DNA of 64,000 nucleotides from positions 62,803-126,802 of the forward strand of contig CACUVI010000023.1 in the NCBI GenBank assembly GCA_902725215.1, written 5' to 3'. The DNA comes from Rhodospirillaceae bacterium LM-1. Lineage in GTDB: Bacteria; Pseudomonadota; Alphaproteobacteria; Rhodospirillales; WMHbin7. The notes beneath the pieces are model-generated. The model was not told the origin of the DNA and did not search any database. It was given only the letters and a program-made list of their open reading frames with translations. Made by a program: the position numbers and the translations under genes. Of this stretch, positions 52,661-61,450 are shown piece after piece (the first letter of the stretch is position 1; each line of letters begins with the position of its first letter).

Positions 52661-53794
52661 ATGTTCGCTTTACCCAACGCGCTTCGCACCAGCCTTATGG
52701 CTTTCCTGGTGATTTCGACTGTCGGTGGGACCAGCGTTTCCGCCCTGGCCGACTCGCGCATCAAGGACATTGCCGATTTCGAGGGGGTTCGCGAGAACAT
52801 CCTGGTCGGCTACGGCCTTGCCGTCGGCTTGAATGGCACTGGCGACGCGTCGGACATGGCATTTACCCAGCAAAGCATGATCGCCATGCTTGAGCGCTTG
52901 GGGGTAAACACTCGCGATCTGACCGACAAGTTGAAGGCCAAAAACGTGGCCGCCGTGATGGTGACCGCGAAATTGCCGCCCTTCGCCCGCCAGGGGTCGC
53001 GCATCGACGTGCAGGTCAGCGCCATGGGCGATTCGAAAAGTCTGTCGGGCGGAACCCTTCTGGTCACGCCGCTTTTGGGCGCCGACGGCGAAATCTACGC
53101 CGTGGCGCAAGGATCGATCGCCAGCGGCTATACCGCTTCCGGCAACGCCGCCAGCGTGACCAAGAACATTCCGACCTCGGGCCGGGTGTCGAACGGCGGC
53201 ATCGTCGAGCGCGAAATCAATTTCGACATGACGAAAATGGAGCAGGTCCGCCTGTCGTTGCGCAACCCCGACCTGACAACCTCGCGCCGGGTGGCCGAGG
53301 CGGTGAACTCGTTCCTGGGACAGGCGGCCGCCCGTTCGACCGACCCCTCGACCATCGAAGTCAAGGTGCCGCCCAACTACAAGGGCAATGTCGTCGGCAT
53401 GCTGACGGATATCGAAGGCTTGCGCGTGCAGCCCGACCAACAGGCCCGCGTGCTGATCGACGAGCAGAACGGCGTGATCGTGATGGGCCAGCATGTGCGC
53501 ATCGACCCGGTCGCCATCGCGCAAGGCAATTTGACCATCCGCATTACGGAAACGCCGCAGGTGTCGCAGCCTTCGCCCTTCTCCAGCGTCGGTGAAACGA
53601 CCACCGTGAACCGCACCGACATCCAGGTCGATGAGGGCGCCGACAAGAAGCTGATGGCCTTGAATACGGGCGTGACCATGCAAGACCTGATCAAGGGCTT
53701 GAACGATCTGGGCGTCGGACCGCGCGACATGATCGCCATTCTGCAAGCCATCAAGGCTGCAGGCGCCCTGCAAGCCGATATCGAGGTGATGTGA
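52661..53794 (+). CDS. flgI: Flagellar P-ring protein FlgI
   Basis: 377-aa periplasmic ring protein. The signal peptide covers about residues 1-30 (ending SALA). 'RIKDIADFEGVRENILVGYGLAVGLNGTGD' is the hallmark N-terminus, followed by 'PPFARQGSRIDVQVSAMGDSKSLSGGTLL' and the C-terminal 'GVGPRDMIAILQAIKAAGAL'. Full length for the family. Stop overlaps the flgJ start by one base. Confidence 0.96.
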   Translation: MFALPNALRTSLMAFLVISTVGGTSVSALADSRIKDIADFEGVRENILVGYGLAVGLNGTGDASDMAFTQQSMIAMLERLGVNTRDLTDKLKAKNVAAVMVTAKLPPFARQGSRIDVQVSAMGDSKSLSGGTLLVTPLLGADGEIYAVAQGSIASGYTASGNAASVTKNIPTSGRVSNGGIVEREINFDMTKMEQVRLSLRNPDLTTSRRVAEAVNSFLGQAAARSTDPSTIEVKVPPNYKGNVVGMLTDIEGLRVQPDQQARVLIDEQNGVIVMGQHVRIDPVAIAQGNLTIRITETPQVSQPSPFSSVGETTTVNRTDIQVDEGADKKLMALNTGVTMQDLIKGLNDLGVGPRDMIAILQAIKAAGALQADIEVM

Positions 53795-54123
53795 TGAGCG
53801 CCGCCAACGCCCTTGACAGCTTGATGTCCGGCGCCAATCTCGCTTTGGAGCAGGCGCAGTCAAAACTGCCCCAGGCCAAGGTCAGCCGCGAGCAGATTCA
53901 CAAGACGGCGCAGGAGTTCGAGGCCAGCTTTTTGTCCCAGATGTTCCAGCATATGTTCGAAGGGGTCGGCAACGACCAAGTGTTTGGCGGCGGAGCAGGC
54001 GAGGACTCGTTCAAGTCATTCATGATAGGCGAATACGCCAAGATGACCGCCAAGACAGGGCGCGTAGGCCTTGCGCAGCAGATCGAGGCGCAGATGCTTA
54101 AACTTCAAGAGGTGACGCCATGA
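53794..54123 (+). CDS. flgJ: Rod-capping protein FlgJ, N-terminal domain only
   Basis: 109 aa. 'KTAQEFEASFLSQMFQHMFEG', 'GGGAGEDSFKSFMIGEYAKM' and 'GLAQQIEAQML' match the rod-binding domain of FlgJ. The peptidoglycan hydrolase domain present in Gammaproteobacteria is absent, as usual in Alphaproteobacteria. Stop overlaps flgN (ATGA). Confidence 0.9.
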   Translation: MSAANALDSLMSGANLALEQAQSKLPQAKVSREQIHKTAQEFEASFLSQMFQHMFEGVGNDQVFGGGAGEDSFKSFMIGEYAKMTAKTGRVGLAQQIEAQMLKLQEVTP

Positions 54124-54683
54124 ACGCTTCGCAAAATCTTCGCCGTCAGGCCGTGGCGCGCCAAGCCGACACCGCCGGTTCGCCGCAGGCCGAAGAAAAG
54201 CCGCAGGCCGAGGCCAAGGCCAAGGCGGACGCGTCGGGCAAGGAATTCACCTCGGCTTTGGTTTCCGTCGTCGAGGCGGCGCAGCATCTTTGTCAGGTGC
54301 TGGAAGTCGAGAACGAGGCCCTGCGCGCGCATCGCTTCGCCGATATCGAATCGCTGCAAGAACGCAAGGGCGCGCTGTCGCGCCTGTACGAGCAGGGCAT
54401 GAAGCAAATCGCCAAGGCCGGGCCGGACGCAATGAAAGGCCTGAGCCAGCCCCTGCGCGAGCAGGTGTTGGCCTTGGCTATGCGTCTCGACAAGTTGGTG
54501 GGCGACAATGGGAACCTTCTGAAGGCGTCCATCGAGGCCAATCAGCGCGTGTTGAAGGCGGTCGTCGACGCCACGCGCAAGCATCAAAGCAGCGGCACCG
54601 TTTACGACCGCGAAGGCGCCGTCAGCACGGGTCGGCGCAAAGGAATTCCGTCGGTTGCCATTTCCGTCAACCGTACACTCTAG
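54120..54683 (+). CDS. flgN: FlgN-like hook-filament junction chaperone
   Basis: 187 aa. N-terminal ~40 residues are Ala/Glu/Lys-rich and disordered. The rest is helical with 'LCQVLEVENEALRAHRFADI', 'ESLQERKGALSRLYEQGMKQ' and 'NGNLLKASIEANQRVLKAVV', the FlgN pattern. It is directly before flgK and flgL, its expected clients. Low sequence conservation makes this a context-supported call. Confidence 0.78.
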   Translation: MNASQNLRRQAVARQADTAGSPQAEEKPQAEAKAKADASGKEFTSALVSVVEAAQHLCQVLEVENEALRAHRFADIESLQERKGALSRLYEQGMKQIAKAGPDAMKGLSQPLREQVLALAMRLDKLVGDNGNLLKASIEANQRVLKAVVDATRKHQSSGTVYDREGAVSTGRRKGIPSVAISVNRTL

Positions 54684-54701
54684 CGGAAACGGGAGAATCC
54701 C

Positions 54702-57173
54702 ATGTCGCTAACCCTTGGATTATCTACGGCGATCAGCGGACTTCAGGTTTCGCAGCGAAGCCTGGACTTGATCTCGCACAACATCGCCAACGTCAATACC
54801 GAAGGGTATTCGAGAAAGAGCGTCTTTGCGGAATCGCGTGTGCTGGCAGGGCGCGGCGCCGGCGTGCAGATTGCCGCCATCCAGCGCACGGTCGACGACA
54901 ATCTACGCAAAGATTTGCGCACCGAAAGCGGGAACTGGGCAAACGCCGAGACTTTGGATGCCTATTACAGCCGCATCCAGGATCTGTTCGGTCGACCGGG
55001 CGACAACACGACGTTCAGCCATTTGGTCGGCACCTTCGGACAGTCGCTCGAATCCCTGGCAACTTCGCCCGACATGAGCAGCACGCAATGGGAAACAGTC
55101 AGCGCCGCCAATGATCTGGCGCTCAGCATGAACACCATGTCCAAGCAGCTTCAAACCTTGCGCCTGAACGCCGACAAGGAAATTACCCTGGCGATCCAGG
55201 TTGTCAACGAAAGGCTTGCCGACGTCCAGACGCTGAACGACAAGATCGTGCGCGAGCAGGCGGTCGGCCATGAAATCGGCGATCTGGAAGACCAGCGCGA
55301 CCAGGCCTTGGCCGAAATCTCGGATTACATGGACATCCAGACCTTTGTGCGTGACGACAATACCGTGGTTATCTTCACAGGCCAGGGCCGCACACTGCTT
55401 GACAGCCAGACGGTGTCGCTCAGCCATACTGCAGCCAACACGATTCAATCTTGGATGACCAAGGCGGGCGGTGACATCGCCCCCATTTACGTCGGCGCCA
55501 ACGACATCACCAAAGAAATCGGCAGTGGGCGCATGAAGGCCTTGATCGACATGCGCGACACGATCATTCCCAATCTGCAGGCGGAGATGGACGAAGTCTC
55601 CCACCAGCTTAAGAAAGAGATCAACCAGATACACAACGCTGGCTCGGGCTTCCCGAATCTGACGTCGACATTCAGCGGAACGCGCTTTTTCGTCGATTCG
55701 GCAACGCAGACCATGCGCTATACCGACGGCGATACGGTGCTGACGCTATATGACTCGGATGGCGCTCAGTCGGCGCGCACCACCATCAACACGCTGATGG
55801 TGGCCGCCGGAGAAACGATGAATGGCGACTGGGTGATCGACGACGTGGCGACGGCGATGCAGACCTGGATCCAAGCCAACGGCGCGGGCACGGCAACGGT
55901 GGCCGTCGCGGCCGACGGTCAGTTCGACATCGATTTGCGGTCCACCACGCTGGGGCTGGCTATGCGAGACGAGTCATCGGACAGCGTGAAGTCGATGACG
56001 TTCGATGCGTCGACGACCGTTCCCGGCAGTGCTGGCAACTTGGTCTTTTACGACCCGTCTGGCGCCGCCGCCATCGCCACCATCGCCGTGGGTGCAGGCG
56101 ACAGCATTGCCACCATCGCCTCCAATATCGATGCCGATCCCGATCTGGTGGCGACCTTGATCAATGAGGGCGACGGCATTCGCATCCGGGTCAATCACGC
56201 CACGAGCGGCCAAGATTTCCTGATTGTCCCCAGCACCACGGCGTTGCGAGACGCCCTGGGCTTTACCGGCGATGCGCAGGACGCCACGATTTCCTTCGAT
56301 GCCGACGGCAATGGAACCATGGACGAAACGGGGATCAAGGGATTCTCGAACTTCTTGGGTTTGAACGATTTCTTCGTCACCGATCGTCCGCACGACTTGC
56401 ATGAGTCGGCGATCCAAAGCAAAGGTTGGACGGCACCGGCCGGCGGCACCTGGAGCCTGGGCGACCTGTCGTCCGGCATCGGCGGCCTGGGATCGATCAC
56501 CATCGCTGCGGGCGCCTCGTTCACGCAGATCGTCAGCGCAATCAACAACGCCAATACGAATGCGGGGGTTACCGCCAACACGGTGACCGGCATTACGGCC
56601 AGCATGGTTCCCGAAGGTTCTGGCTACCGGTTGCGCTTGATTACCGATACCGGCGAGGAATTGCAGCTGACCCAAACGGCAGGCACCTTGCTGACCAGCA
56701 TCGGCATGGAGGCCGGGGCCTCCGGCACGGCCTCCAACATTTCCGTCCGCTCCGACATCAAAAGCGCACCCAGCATGGTTGCGCGCGGGCAGTTGCAATA
56801 TAGCTCGGATACGGGCGAGTACTATCTGGGCACCGGCGACAATACGACGGCGCTCGCGCTTGCCGAACGTATGACCACGACGCTGACTTTCCGCACGGCC
56901 GGCAATATTTCGGTTCAGACCATGACGTTCGAATCCTACGCCACCAATACGGTGTCCGATACGGCCACCCGGGTGGACAACAATTCGAATACGCTGAGCT
57001 ATCTTACAAATCTGAAGGAAAGCCTGTATAGTAAGGACGCCGCGATCAGCGCGGTCAATCTGGACGAGGAAATGGCGCAGTTGATCGTTTTTCAGCAGTC
57101 TTATATTGCAGCTGCGAAGATGATCAGCACCACACAGACGCTGTTCGAAGTCTTGAACGGCATCATACGCTAA
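54702..57173 (+). CDS. flgK: Hook-filament junction protein FlgK (large)
   Basis: 823 aa, longer than the ~550 of Enterobacteria. The N-terminal 'LSTAISGLQVSQRSLDLISHNIANVNTEGYS' and C-terminal 'INLDEEMAQLIVFQQSYIAAA'-type helix are conserved (here 'AVNLDEEMAQLIVFQQSYIA'). The extra sequence lies between about 320 and 740 and is Thr/Ser/Ala-rich beta-type surface domain with repeated 'GAGDSIATIASNID' and 'AGASFTQIVSAINN' modules. Secreted via the flagellar apparatus. Confidence 0.93.
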   Translation: MSLTLGLSTAISGLQVSQRSLDLISHNIANVNTEGYSRKSVFAESRVLAGRGAGVQIAAIQRTVDDNLRKDLRTESGNWANAETLDAYYSRIQDLFGRPGDNTTFSHLVGTFGQSLESLATSPDMSSTQWETVSAANDLALSMNTMSKQLQTLRLNADKEITLAIQVVNERLADVQTLNDKIVREQAVGHEIGDLEDQRDQALAEISDYMDIQTFVRDDNTVVIFTGQGRTLLDSQTVSLSHTAANTIQSWMTKAGGDIAPIYVGANDITKEIGSGRMKALIDMRDTIIPNLQAEMDEVSHQLKKEINQIHNAGSGFPNLTSTFSGTRFFVDSATQTMRYTDGDTVLTLYDSDGAQSARTTINTLMVAAGETMNGDWVIDDVATAMQTWIQANGAGTATVAVAADGQFDIDLRSTTLGLAMRDESSDSVKSMTFDASTTVPGSAGNLVFYDPSGAAAIATIAVGAGDSIATIASNIDADPDLVATLINEGDGIRIRVNHATSGQDFLIVPSTTALRDALGFTGDAQDATISFDADGNGTMDETGIKGFSNFLGLNDFFVTDRPHDLHESAIQSKGWTAPAGGTWSLGDLSSGIGGLGSITIAAGASFTQIVSAINNANTNAGVTANTVTGITASMVPEGSGYRLRLITDTGEELQLTQTAGTLLTSIGMEAGASGTASNISVRSDIKSAPSMVARGQLQYSSDTGEYYLGTGDNTTALALAERMTTTLTFRTAGNISVQTMTFESYATNTVSDTATRVDNNSNTLSYLTNLKESLYSKDAAISAVNLDEEMAQLIVFQQSYIAAAKMISTTQTLFEVLNGIIR

Positions 57174-57188
57174 TAAGGGAGGCAAGAA

Positions 57189-58433
57189 ATGTCTCGCGTA
57201 GGTACACTGGCATCCGACACCATCATGCTTAGCCAGCTGCTGAATGTTCAGTCCCGACTCAAGGACCTGAACACCCAGGTCAACACCGGGAAAAAATCCC
57301 AGGACTACGCGGGCATAGCGCGCGACACCTTCAGTCTGGTGGCGCTTGAGAACCAGCGCGAACTGGCGCTCCGCTTCATTCAGACCAACACGTCGCAGCA
57401 GACCAAGATGGAAATCATGTCCAACTCGCTGAACACCGTCATGCAGACGATCAGCACCTTCCGTTCGGAGATGGGCGATTTCCTGGCCAAGGGATCGGAC
57501 GATCCGGATGCGCTTTCGCTGATCCAGCAATTGGCATGGACGCATTTGCAGGAAGTCCAGTCGGTCATGAACGAGAAGATGAACGGCCAGTACATATTCT
57601 CAGGCGGTAAGACGAACACCAAACCCGTCGAATTGGCCTGGGGGTCGTTGACGGATTTCCAATCCACCTACAAGCAAGCCTCGGTTTCGGCGACCGTGGG
57701 ATCCTTGACCTTCGACAACGCGACGCAGACCATTACGGCTTCGAATGTTGGCTCCTTGTCTGGATTCTCGGCTGGCGACACCATCACCATAACCGGCACG
57801 GCGGCGAACAACGCCACCTACACCATCGCGTCGATCGATAGCACCAGTTCGGTGCTGACGCTGACGGCGGCGCCGGTCAACGAGGTGATTGCGGCGGGCG
57901 TCACCATCCAGCCGCAAAGCCAGTTCCCCACTACGCGGGCGGGCAATGTCGCCCTGGGGGCCGATTATTACTATAAGGGCGACAACATGCAGATTCAGCA
58001 TCGTGTCGACGAGAATCAGGAATTTACATTGGGCATCAATGCCAACGATCCGGCGATCGAGAAGGCCATCCGGGCCATGCTGCTGATCTCGCAAGGAAAT
58101 ATGACCAATGTCGAGACTGGAAATGCGGGCCTGATCGGTTCGGTCATCCAGTTGGTGAATGATACGATCCAGCACGACGCTGCGAACAATTCCGAGATGG
58201 AAAGCGACCTGCTGACCATGCAGTACAAGATCGAAACCAACGTCACCACGGTCAGAAAAGCGATCGATCGCATGATCATCTTCAAAGCGACGAGCGAGGC
58301 CAGGTTGGCCGATCTGGAAAATGTGAACACGACTGAGGCAGTAACGTTGCTGACCAGCCAGCAGACCGCTCTCGAAGTTGCCTATACCGCTTTCGGACGG
58401 GTCCGCCAGCTTAGCCTGTCCGACTACATCTAA
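57189..58433 (+). CDS. flgL: Hook-filament junction protein FlgL
   Basis: 414-aa flagellin-like protein. The N-terminal 'LNVQSRLKDLNTQVNTGKKS' and C-terminal 'EAVTLLTSQQTALEVAYTAFGRV' helices match FlgL. A beta-rich insert at about 165-250 ('SGDTITITGTAANNATYTIA' type) is added. It follows flgK by 15 bp and ends the flgI operon before a hairpin. Confidence 0.9.
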   Translation: MSRVGTLASDTIMLSQLLNVQSRLKDLNTQVNTGKKSQDYAGIARDTFSLVALENQRELALRFIQTNTSQQTKMEIMSNSLNTVMQTISTFRSEMGDFLAKGSDDPDALSLIQQLAWTHLQEVQSVMNEKMNGQYIFSGGKTNTKPVELAWGSLTDFQSTYKQASVSATVGSLTFDNATQTITASNVGSLSGFSAGDTITITGTAANNATYTIASIDSTSSVLTLTAAPVNEVIAAGVTIQPQSQFPTTRAGNVALGADYYYKGDNMQIQHRVDENQEFTLGINANDPAIEKAIRAMLLISQGNMTNVETGNAGLIGSVIQLVNDTIQHDAANNSEMESDLLTMQYKIETNVTTVRKAIDRMIIFKATSEARLADLENVNTTEAVTLLTSQQTALEVAYTAFGRVRQLSLSDYI

Positions 58434-58780
58434 GGCCTTAGGTGTTTTCCCCCAGCCAAGACCTGCTGGGGGGGGATAATCCCGTGGCCAAGTAAGGTTT
58501 TCTTAAGCCCAGGCAAGCAAACTGATGCCAGGGTGAAGCGTTAAGTGCCTGTGTTGCCTACTATAGCTGGTGTGTCTTGGGCCATGTGGCCCCTGGAAAC
58601 AGTGCGCCGGCGAAATGGACGGCAAGATGGGTTAGCAGACCTAGAAAAGATTGACTCTTGGAATAGGGCTGTTAACATATCAAGCGATAGGGGAAGTCTG
58701 TGTTTTCTCACGGTGGGAGTGCCGCAACCCCTAGGCAGGCAGAACCGCCTACCGAATCGACCTAGAACAGGAGACCGATC
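58434..58780 (+). other. Flagellin upstream region
   Basis: 347 bases without a gene. It opens with a hairpin CCCCCAGC (58449-58456) and GCTGGGGG (58465-58472) that may end the flgL message, although no T-run follows. A dyad GGGCCA-TG-TGGCCC is at 58579-58592. The flagellin promoter and its long 5' leader, the expected target of FlbT, must be here, but I could not identify a convincing promoter. AGGAG precedes the flagellin ATG. Confidence 0.55.
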
Positions 58781-59602
58781 ATGGCTACAGACATCACACT
58801 TACATCATCCATTCGCACCAATCTGCTCTCGTTGCAGAACACTGCGTCGTTGATTTCGCGCACCCAGAACCGCCTCTCGACCGGCAAGAAGGTCAACAGC
58901 TCTCTGGATAACGCGCAGGCCTTCTTTACGGCGTCCGGCCTTACCAACCGCGGCACCGACTTGGCCAACCTCAAAGACACGATGGATCAGGCCATCAGCC
59001 AGATGACCCAGGCCACCAAGGGCATTGACGCCATCACCAACTTGGTGAACCAAGCCAAGGCGCTTGCCGTTTCGGCCCAGGGCACCACGGACACCGCTCA
59101 GCAGACCAAGCTGGCCAGCCAGTACAATACGCTGGTTACCGCGATCAATCAGCTGGCCTACGACTCCAGCTACGGCGGCAAGAACCTCGTGAACGGCACC
59201 AGCGCCTCGCTGGTCGTGACCTTCGACGAATTCGCCAGCCACAAGCTGACCATTTCGGGCGTTCGTCTCGACGCTTCGGGCCTGACCATGCAGACGGTGA
59301 CCGCCGCCAACTGGACCGACTCGTCCACCATCGAATCGGGCATCGCCCAGGTTGACGCCGGTTTGAAGTCGCTGCGCGCCGAAGCCAGCTCGTTCGGTTC
59401 GAACAACTCGGTCCTGCAGATCCGCTTGGACTTCACCAAGAACCTGATCAATACCTTGGAAGAAGGCGCCGCCAAGCTGGTGAACGCCGACATCAACGAG
59501 GAATCGGCCAACCTGCTGTCGCTGCAAACTCGCCAGCAATTGGGTATTACCTCGCTGTCGCTGGCCAACCAGTCCGAGCAGTCGATCCTTAAGCTCTTCT
59601 AA
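58781..59602 (+). CDS. Flagellin
   Basis: 273-aa filament subunit. Conserved D0/D1 ends: 'LTSSIRTNLLSLQNTASLIS', 'RTQNRLSTGKKVNSSLDNAQ' at the N-terminus and 'NLINTLEEGAAKLVNADINE', 'LSLANQSEQSILKLF' at the C-terminus. The central variable domain is nearly absent, giving a short flagellin like those of Caulobacter. Followed by a strong terminator. Likely controlled post-transcriptionally by the FlbT/FlaF genes just downstream. Confidence 0.95.
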   Translation: MATDITLTSSIRTNLLSLQNTASLISRTQNRLSTGKKVNSSLDNAQAFFTASGLTNRGTDLANLKDTMDQAISQMTQATKGIDAITNLVNQAKALAVSAQGTTDTAQQTKLASQYNTLVTAINQLAYDSSYGGKNLVNGTSASLVVTFDEFASHKLTISGVRLDASGLTMQTVTAANWTDSSTIESGIAQVDAGLKSLRAEASSFGSNNSVLQIRLDFTKNLINTLEEGAAKLVNADINEESANLLSLQTRQQLGITSLSLANQSEQSILKLF

Positions 59603-59629
59603 GAGCGAAGTTAGCAGTCAAGTTGGGAA

Positions 59630-59656
59630 GGGGGCGCTCCACCGGCGCCCCCTTTT
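59630..59656 (+). terminator. Flagellin terminator
   Basis: GGGGGCGC (59630-59637), seven-base loop, GCGCCCCC (59645-59652), then TTTT. Confidence 0.9.
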
Positions 59657-59690
59657 CCTTTGTTTTGTCGGCACGCGCCGTCAACAAACA

Positions 59691-59719
59691 AAAACGCCCC
59701 GGAATAACCGGGGCGTTTT
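59691..59719 (-). terminator. Bidirectional terminator between flagellin and flaF
   Basis: AAAACGCCCCGG, AATAA loop, CCGGGGCGTTTT; a perfect 12-bp stem that ends in T on either strand. It should terminate flbT-flaF. Confidence 0.9.
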
Positions 59720-59740
59720 ATCATTGGCAGGAACTGAAGA

Positions 59741-60181
59741 TCAGGCGGAAATGCCGCCCGTCTGAGATGGTGGGGGCGTTGCGGGGGCGGGCGGGCTTGC
59801 TTCGCCAGCGGCATCCGGGGGCGAAATGCGCAGCCCTTCGGCCAAATTCCGGTTCACGTTGATCAACACATCCAGAAGATTCGCCGTGCCTTCGGCCAGC
59901 GCCTTGGCGGTCTGTTTGTCGACGAAAATGCTCAGGCTCATGATGTTGGCCTTCAATTCCGGCGGCAGCATGTTGTTCTTGTCGGTGATGTCGGTCTGGA
60001 TGATGGTCCAGAGCAGATGATTGAATCTGAGCGCCTGACTGAAGGCTTGGTAATTGTCGATATCCTTCTTGGCTTCTTCAAGCAGGAACGCCGCCTTCGT
60101 CAACGCCATCGCCTCGACCTCGCGGGGAGACATGGCGGTCTTTTGAGCGTCGCTATAGGCGTTAATCTTATCCTTGGCCAT
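59741..60181 (-). CDS. flaF: Flagellar biosynthesis regulator FlaF
   Basis: 146 aa. 'AMSPREVEAMALTKAAFLLE', 'ALRFNHLLWTIIQTDITDKN', 'LPPELKANIMSLSIFVDKQT' and 'LLDVLINVNRNLAEGLR' are FlaF hallmarks; the Pro/Ala-rich last 30 residues are extra. In Caulobacter FlaF is needed for flagellin production with FlbT. Its start overlaps the flbT end by 14 bp. Paralogous in part to the H1-tail protein at 50626. Confidence 0.9.
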   Translation of the reverse strand: MAKDKINAYSDAQKTAMSPREVEAMALTKAAFLLEEAKKDIDNYQAFSQALRFNHLLWTIIQTDITDKNNMLPPELKANIMSLSIFVDKQTAKALAEGTANLLDVLINVNRNLAEGLRISPPDAAGEASPPAPATPPPSQTGGISA

Positions 60182-60566
60182 GAGACAGAACCTCCTGTTC
60201 GAAATCTATCAGCTTTCTGCAGACCTTCAAAGCCTGGTAATGGTCGCCTTCAAGGATGCGCTGAGACATTTCCATGATGATCCCCAAGACTTTTTCGTTG
60301 GGAACAGCGTTGACGAACTCGCGGACGAAGGAAAAGTAAAGATCGTGATAGTCCTTTTCCTGCCGGGGATTGGCGTACATGTTCAAGACGGTGACATAGA
60401 TCTTCTTGGCGGCGGTGTCGGCCTCGTCTGCCGTGATGACCTCACGCTCCTTCAGTACGGGAACCTTGTTCAAGATCACCAATTCGGCCTTGGTGCCGCC
60501 ATTGGAAATGACAGCCGTGCCAATCAGCGCCTTTTCATGCGGCTTCAACGTAATTTTTAAGGGCAT
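60168..60566 (-). CDS. flbT: Flagellin mRNA regulator FlbT
   Basis: 132-aa repressor that binds flagellin mRNA leaders in Caulobacter and lowers their translation. 'MPLKITLKPHEKALIGTAVI', 'MYANPRQEKDYHDLYFSFVR' and 'EGDHYQALKVCRKLIDFEQE' are conserved. ATG at 60566 preferred over a TTG six codons earlier. Operon flbT-flaF, convergent with the flagellin gene it should regulate. Confidence 0.92.
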   Translation of the reverse strand: MPLKITLKPHEKALIGTAVISNGGTKAELVILNKVPVLKEREVITADEADTAAKKIYVTVLNMYANPRQEKDYHDLYFSFVREFVNAVPNEKVLGIIMEMSQRILEGDHYQALKVCRKLIDFEQEVLSHGQG

Positions 60567-60670
60567 GAAAATGCCAACTCCCAAATGAACAAGCCGAAGT
60601 ATGCCCCAAATTCATTAACAACAATAGACCTGCAAATGGGCAGGGTCGAGTCGTAGAAAGAAAATCTGCC

Positions 60671-60703
60671 AAGAAAAGAAAACGGGCCGCTTTTGGCGGC
60701 CCG
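60671..60703 (-). terminator. Terminator of the lipoprotein gene
   Basis: CGGGCCGC (60683-60690), five-base loop and GCGGCCCG (60696-60703); on the minus strand it is followed by a T-rich stretch (complement of aagaaaagaaaa). It lies 28 bases after the lipoprotein stop. Confidence 0.85.
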
Positions 60704-60731
60704 CTCGCGTCATGCGTTTGAAAGTAAATGA

Positions 60732-61238
60732 TCAACCAGTCAAGCCGGTGGCGGCCCAACTGCCATCTTGCATGCGACAGGCGGTTCCTTGGGTGGTGCC
60801 GCTGTTGCGCGGAGTGGCGACGCTGGCCTGGAAGTCGCGGCACAACGTGCCGTCGCTCATCATATAGGTGTTGGTCGGCATGAAGACGCCCGAATTGCCG
60901 GTCTCATCATTGTTCCAGCCGGCGGCCTGGCCGTTGGGTAGGCTGGCAAAGGCCTGATTCGCCGTGTTTTCAGCCTTGCGCATATCCATCTGCGACAGCA
61001 TGGCGCCTGCCTGCGCGCCGACATAGGCACCCGCTGCGGCTCCCAGGGCGGCATAAACGACGCGGCTCCAACCGGCACCGGGTCCGCCGTAATAGACGGC
61101 CAAACCGCCAATGACGGCCCCTGTTGCCGCTCCCATGGCTTCGCCCACGCTGGCCGAACCACCCGTTCTGGGGGGCATATTGGCGCAACCGGAAAGAAGA
61201 AGAGCGCCCGAAAGCGCCACGACGATCGATTTTCTCAT
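60732..61238 (-). CDS. Glycine-zipper outer-membrane lipoprotein
   Basis: 168 aa. Lipoprotein signal with lipobox LLSGC near residue 18, then a Gly/Ala-rich glycine-zipper stretch ('GAATGAVIGGLAVYYGGPGA', 'ALGAAAGAYVGAQAGAMLSQ') and a C-terminal part with two Cys (near 133 and 154) that may form a disulfide ('TLCRDFQASV', 'TACRMQDGSW'). It resembles the 17-kDa surface antigen group. Function unknown, probably envelope. ATG at 61238 chosen because it begins the signal peptide. Confidence 0.8.
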   Translation of the reverse strand: MRKSIVVALSGALLLSGCANMPPRTGGSASVGEAMGAATGAVIGGLAVYYGGPGAGWSRVVYAALGAAAGAYVGAQAGAMLSQMDMRKAENTANQAFASLPNGQAAGWNNDETGNSGVFMPTNTYMMSDGTLCRDFQASVATPRNSGTTQGTACRMQDGSWAATGLTG

Positions 61239-61450
61239 CCCTTGGGTCTCCTTACCTTTTGGACGAACCACGTACCGGCAGCACCTTTCCGGCCACCGCA
61301 ACTCCTGTGGATAATATATGAAAAGCGCCACAGAATCGAGCGCTTCCGTGTGTTTTTAGCCTTTAGCGAAGCGGAAAAGCGAGAATATCAGCCACTGTTG
61401 CAAAAGAGATTCGCTTGTCAGGTCCGGTGCTGGGGCTTCATAGTCGCGCC

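Noticed and set aside
55974-57545. Long minus-strand frame under flgK and flgL
   Set aside because: Antisense to two clear flagellar genes, Arg/Gly/Gln-rich with no domain.
58568-58583. TGGTGTGTCTTGGGCC as a sigma-54 promoter of flagellin
   Set aside because: GG and GC spacing fits, but both half-sites otherwise miss the consensus; too weak to call.
61239-61450. Gap between lipoprotein and RlmM-like genes searched for a tRNA or small gene
   Set aside because: No cloverleaf, no conserved frame with a ribosome site; probably holds the two divergent promoters.
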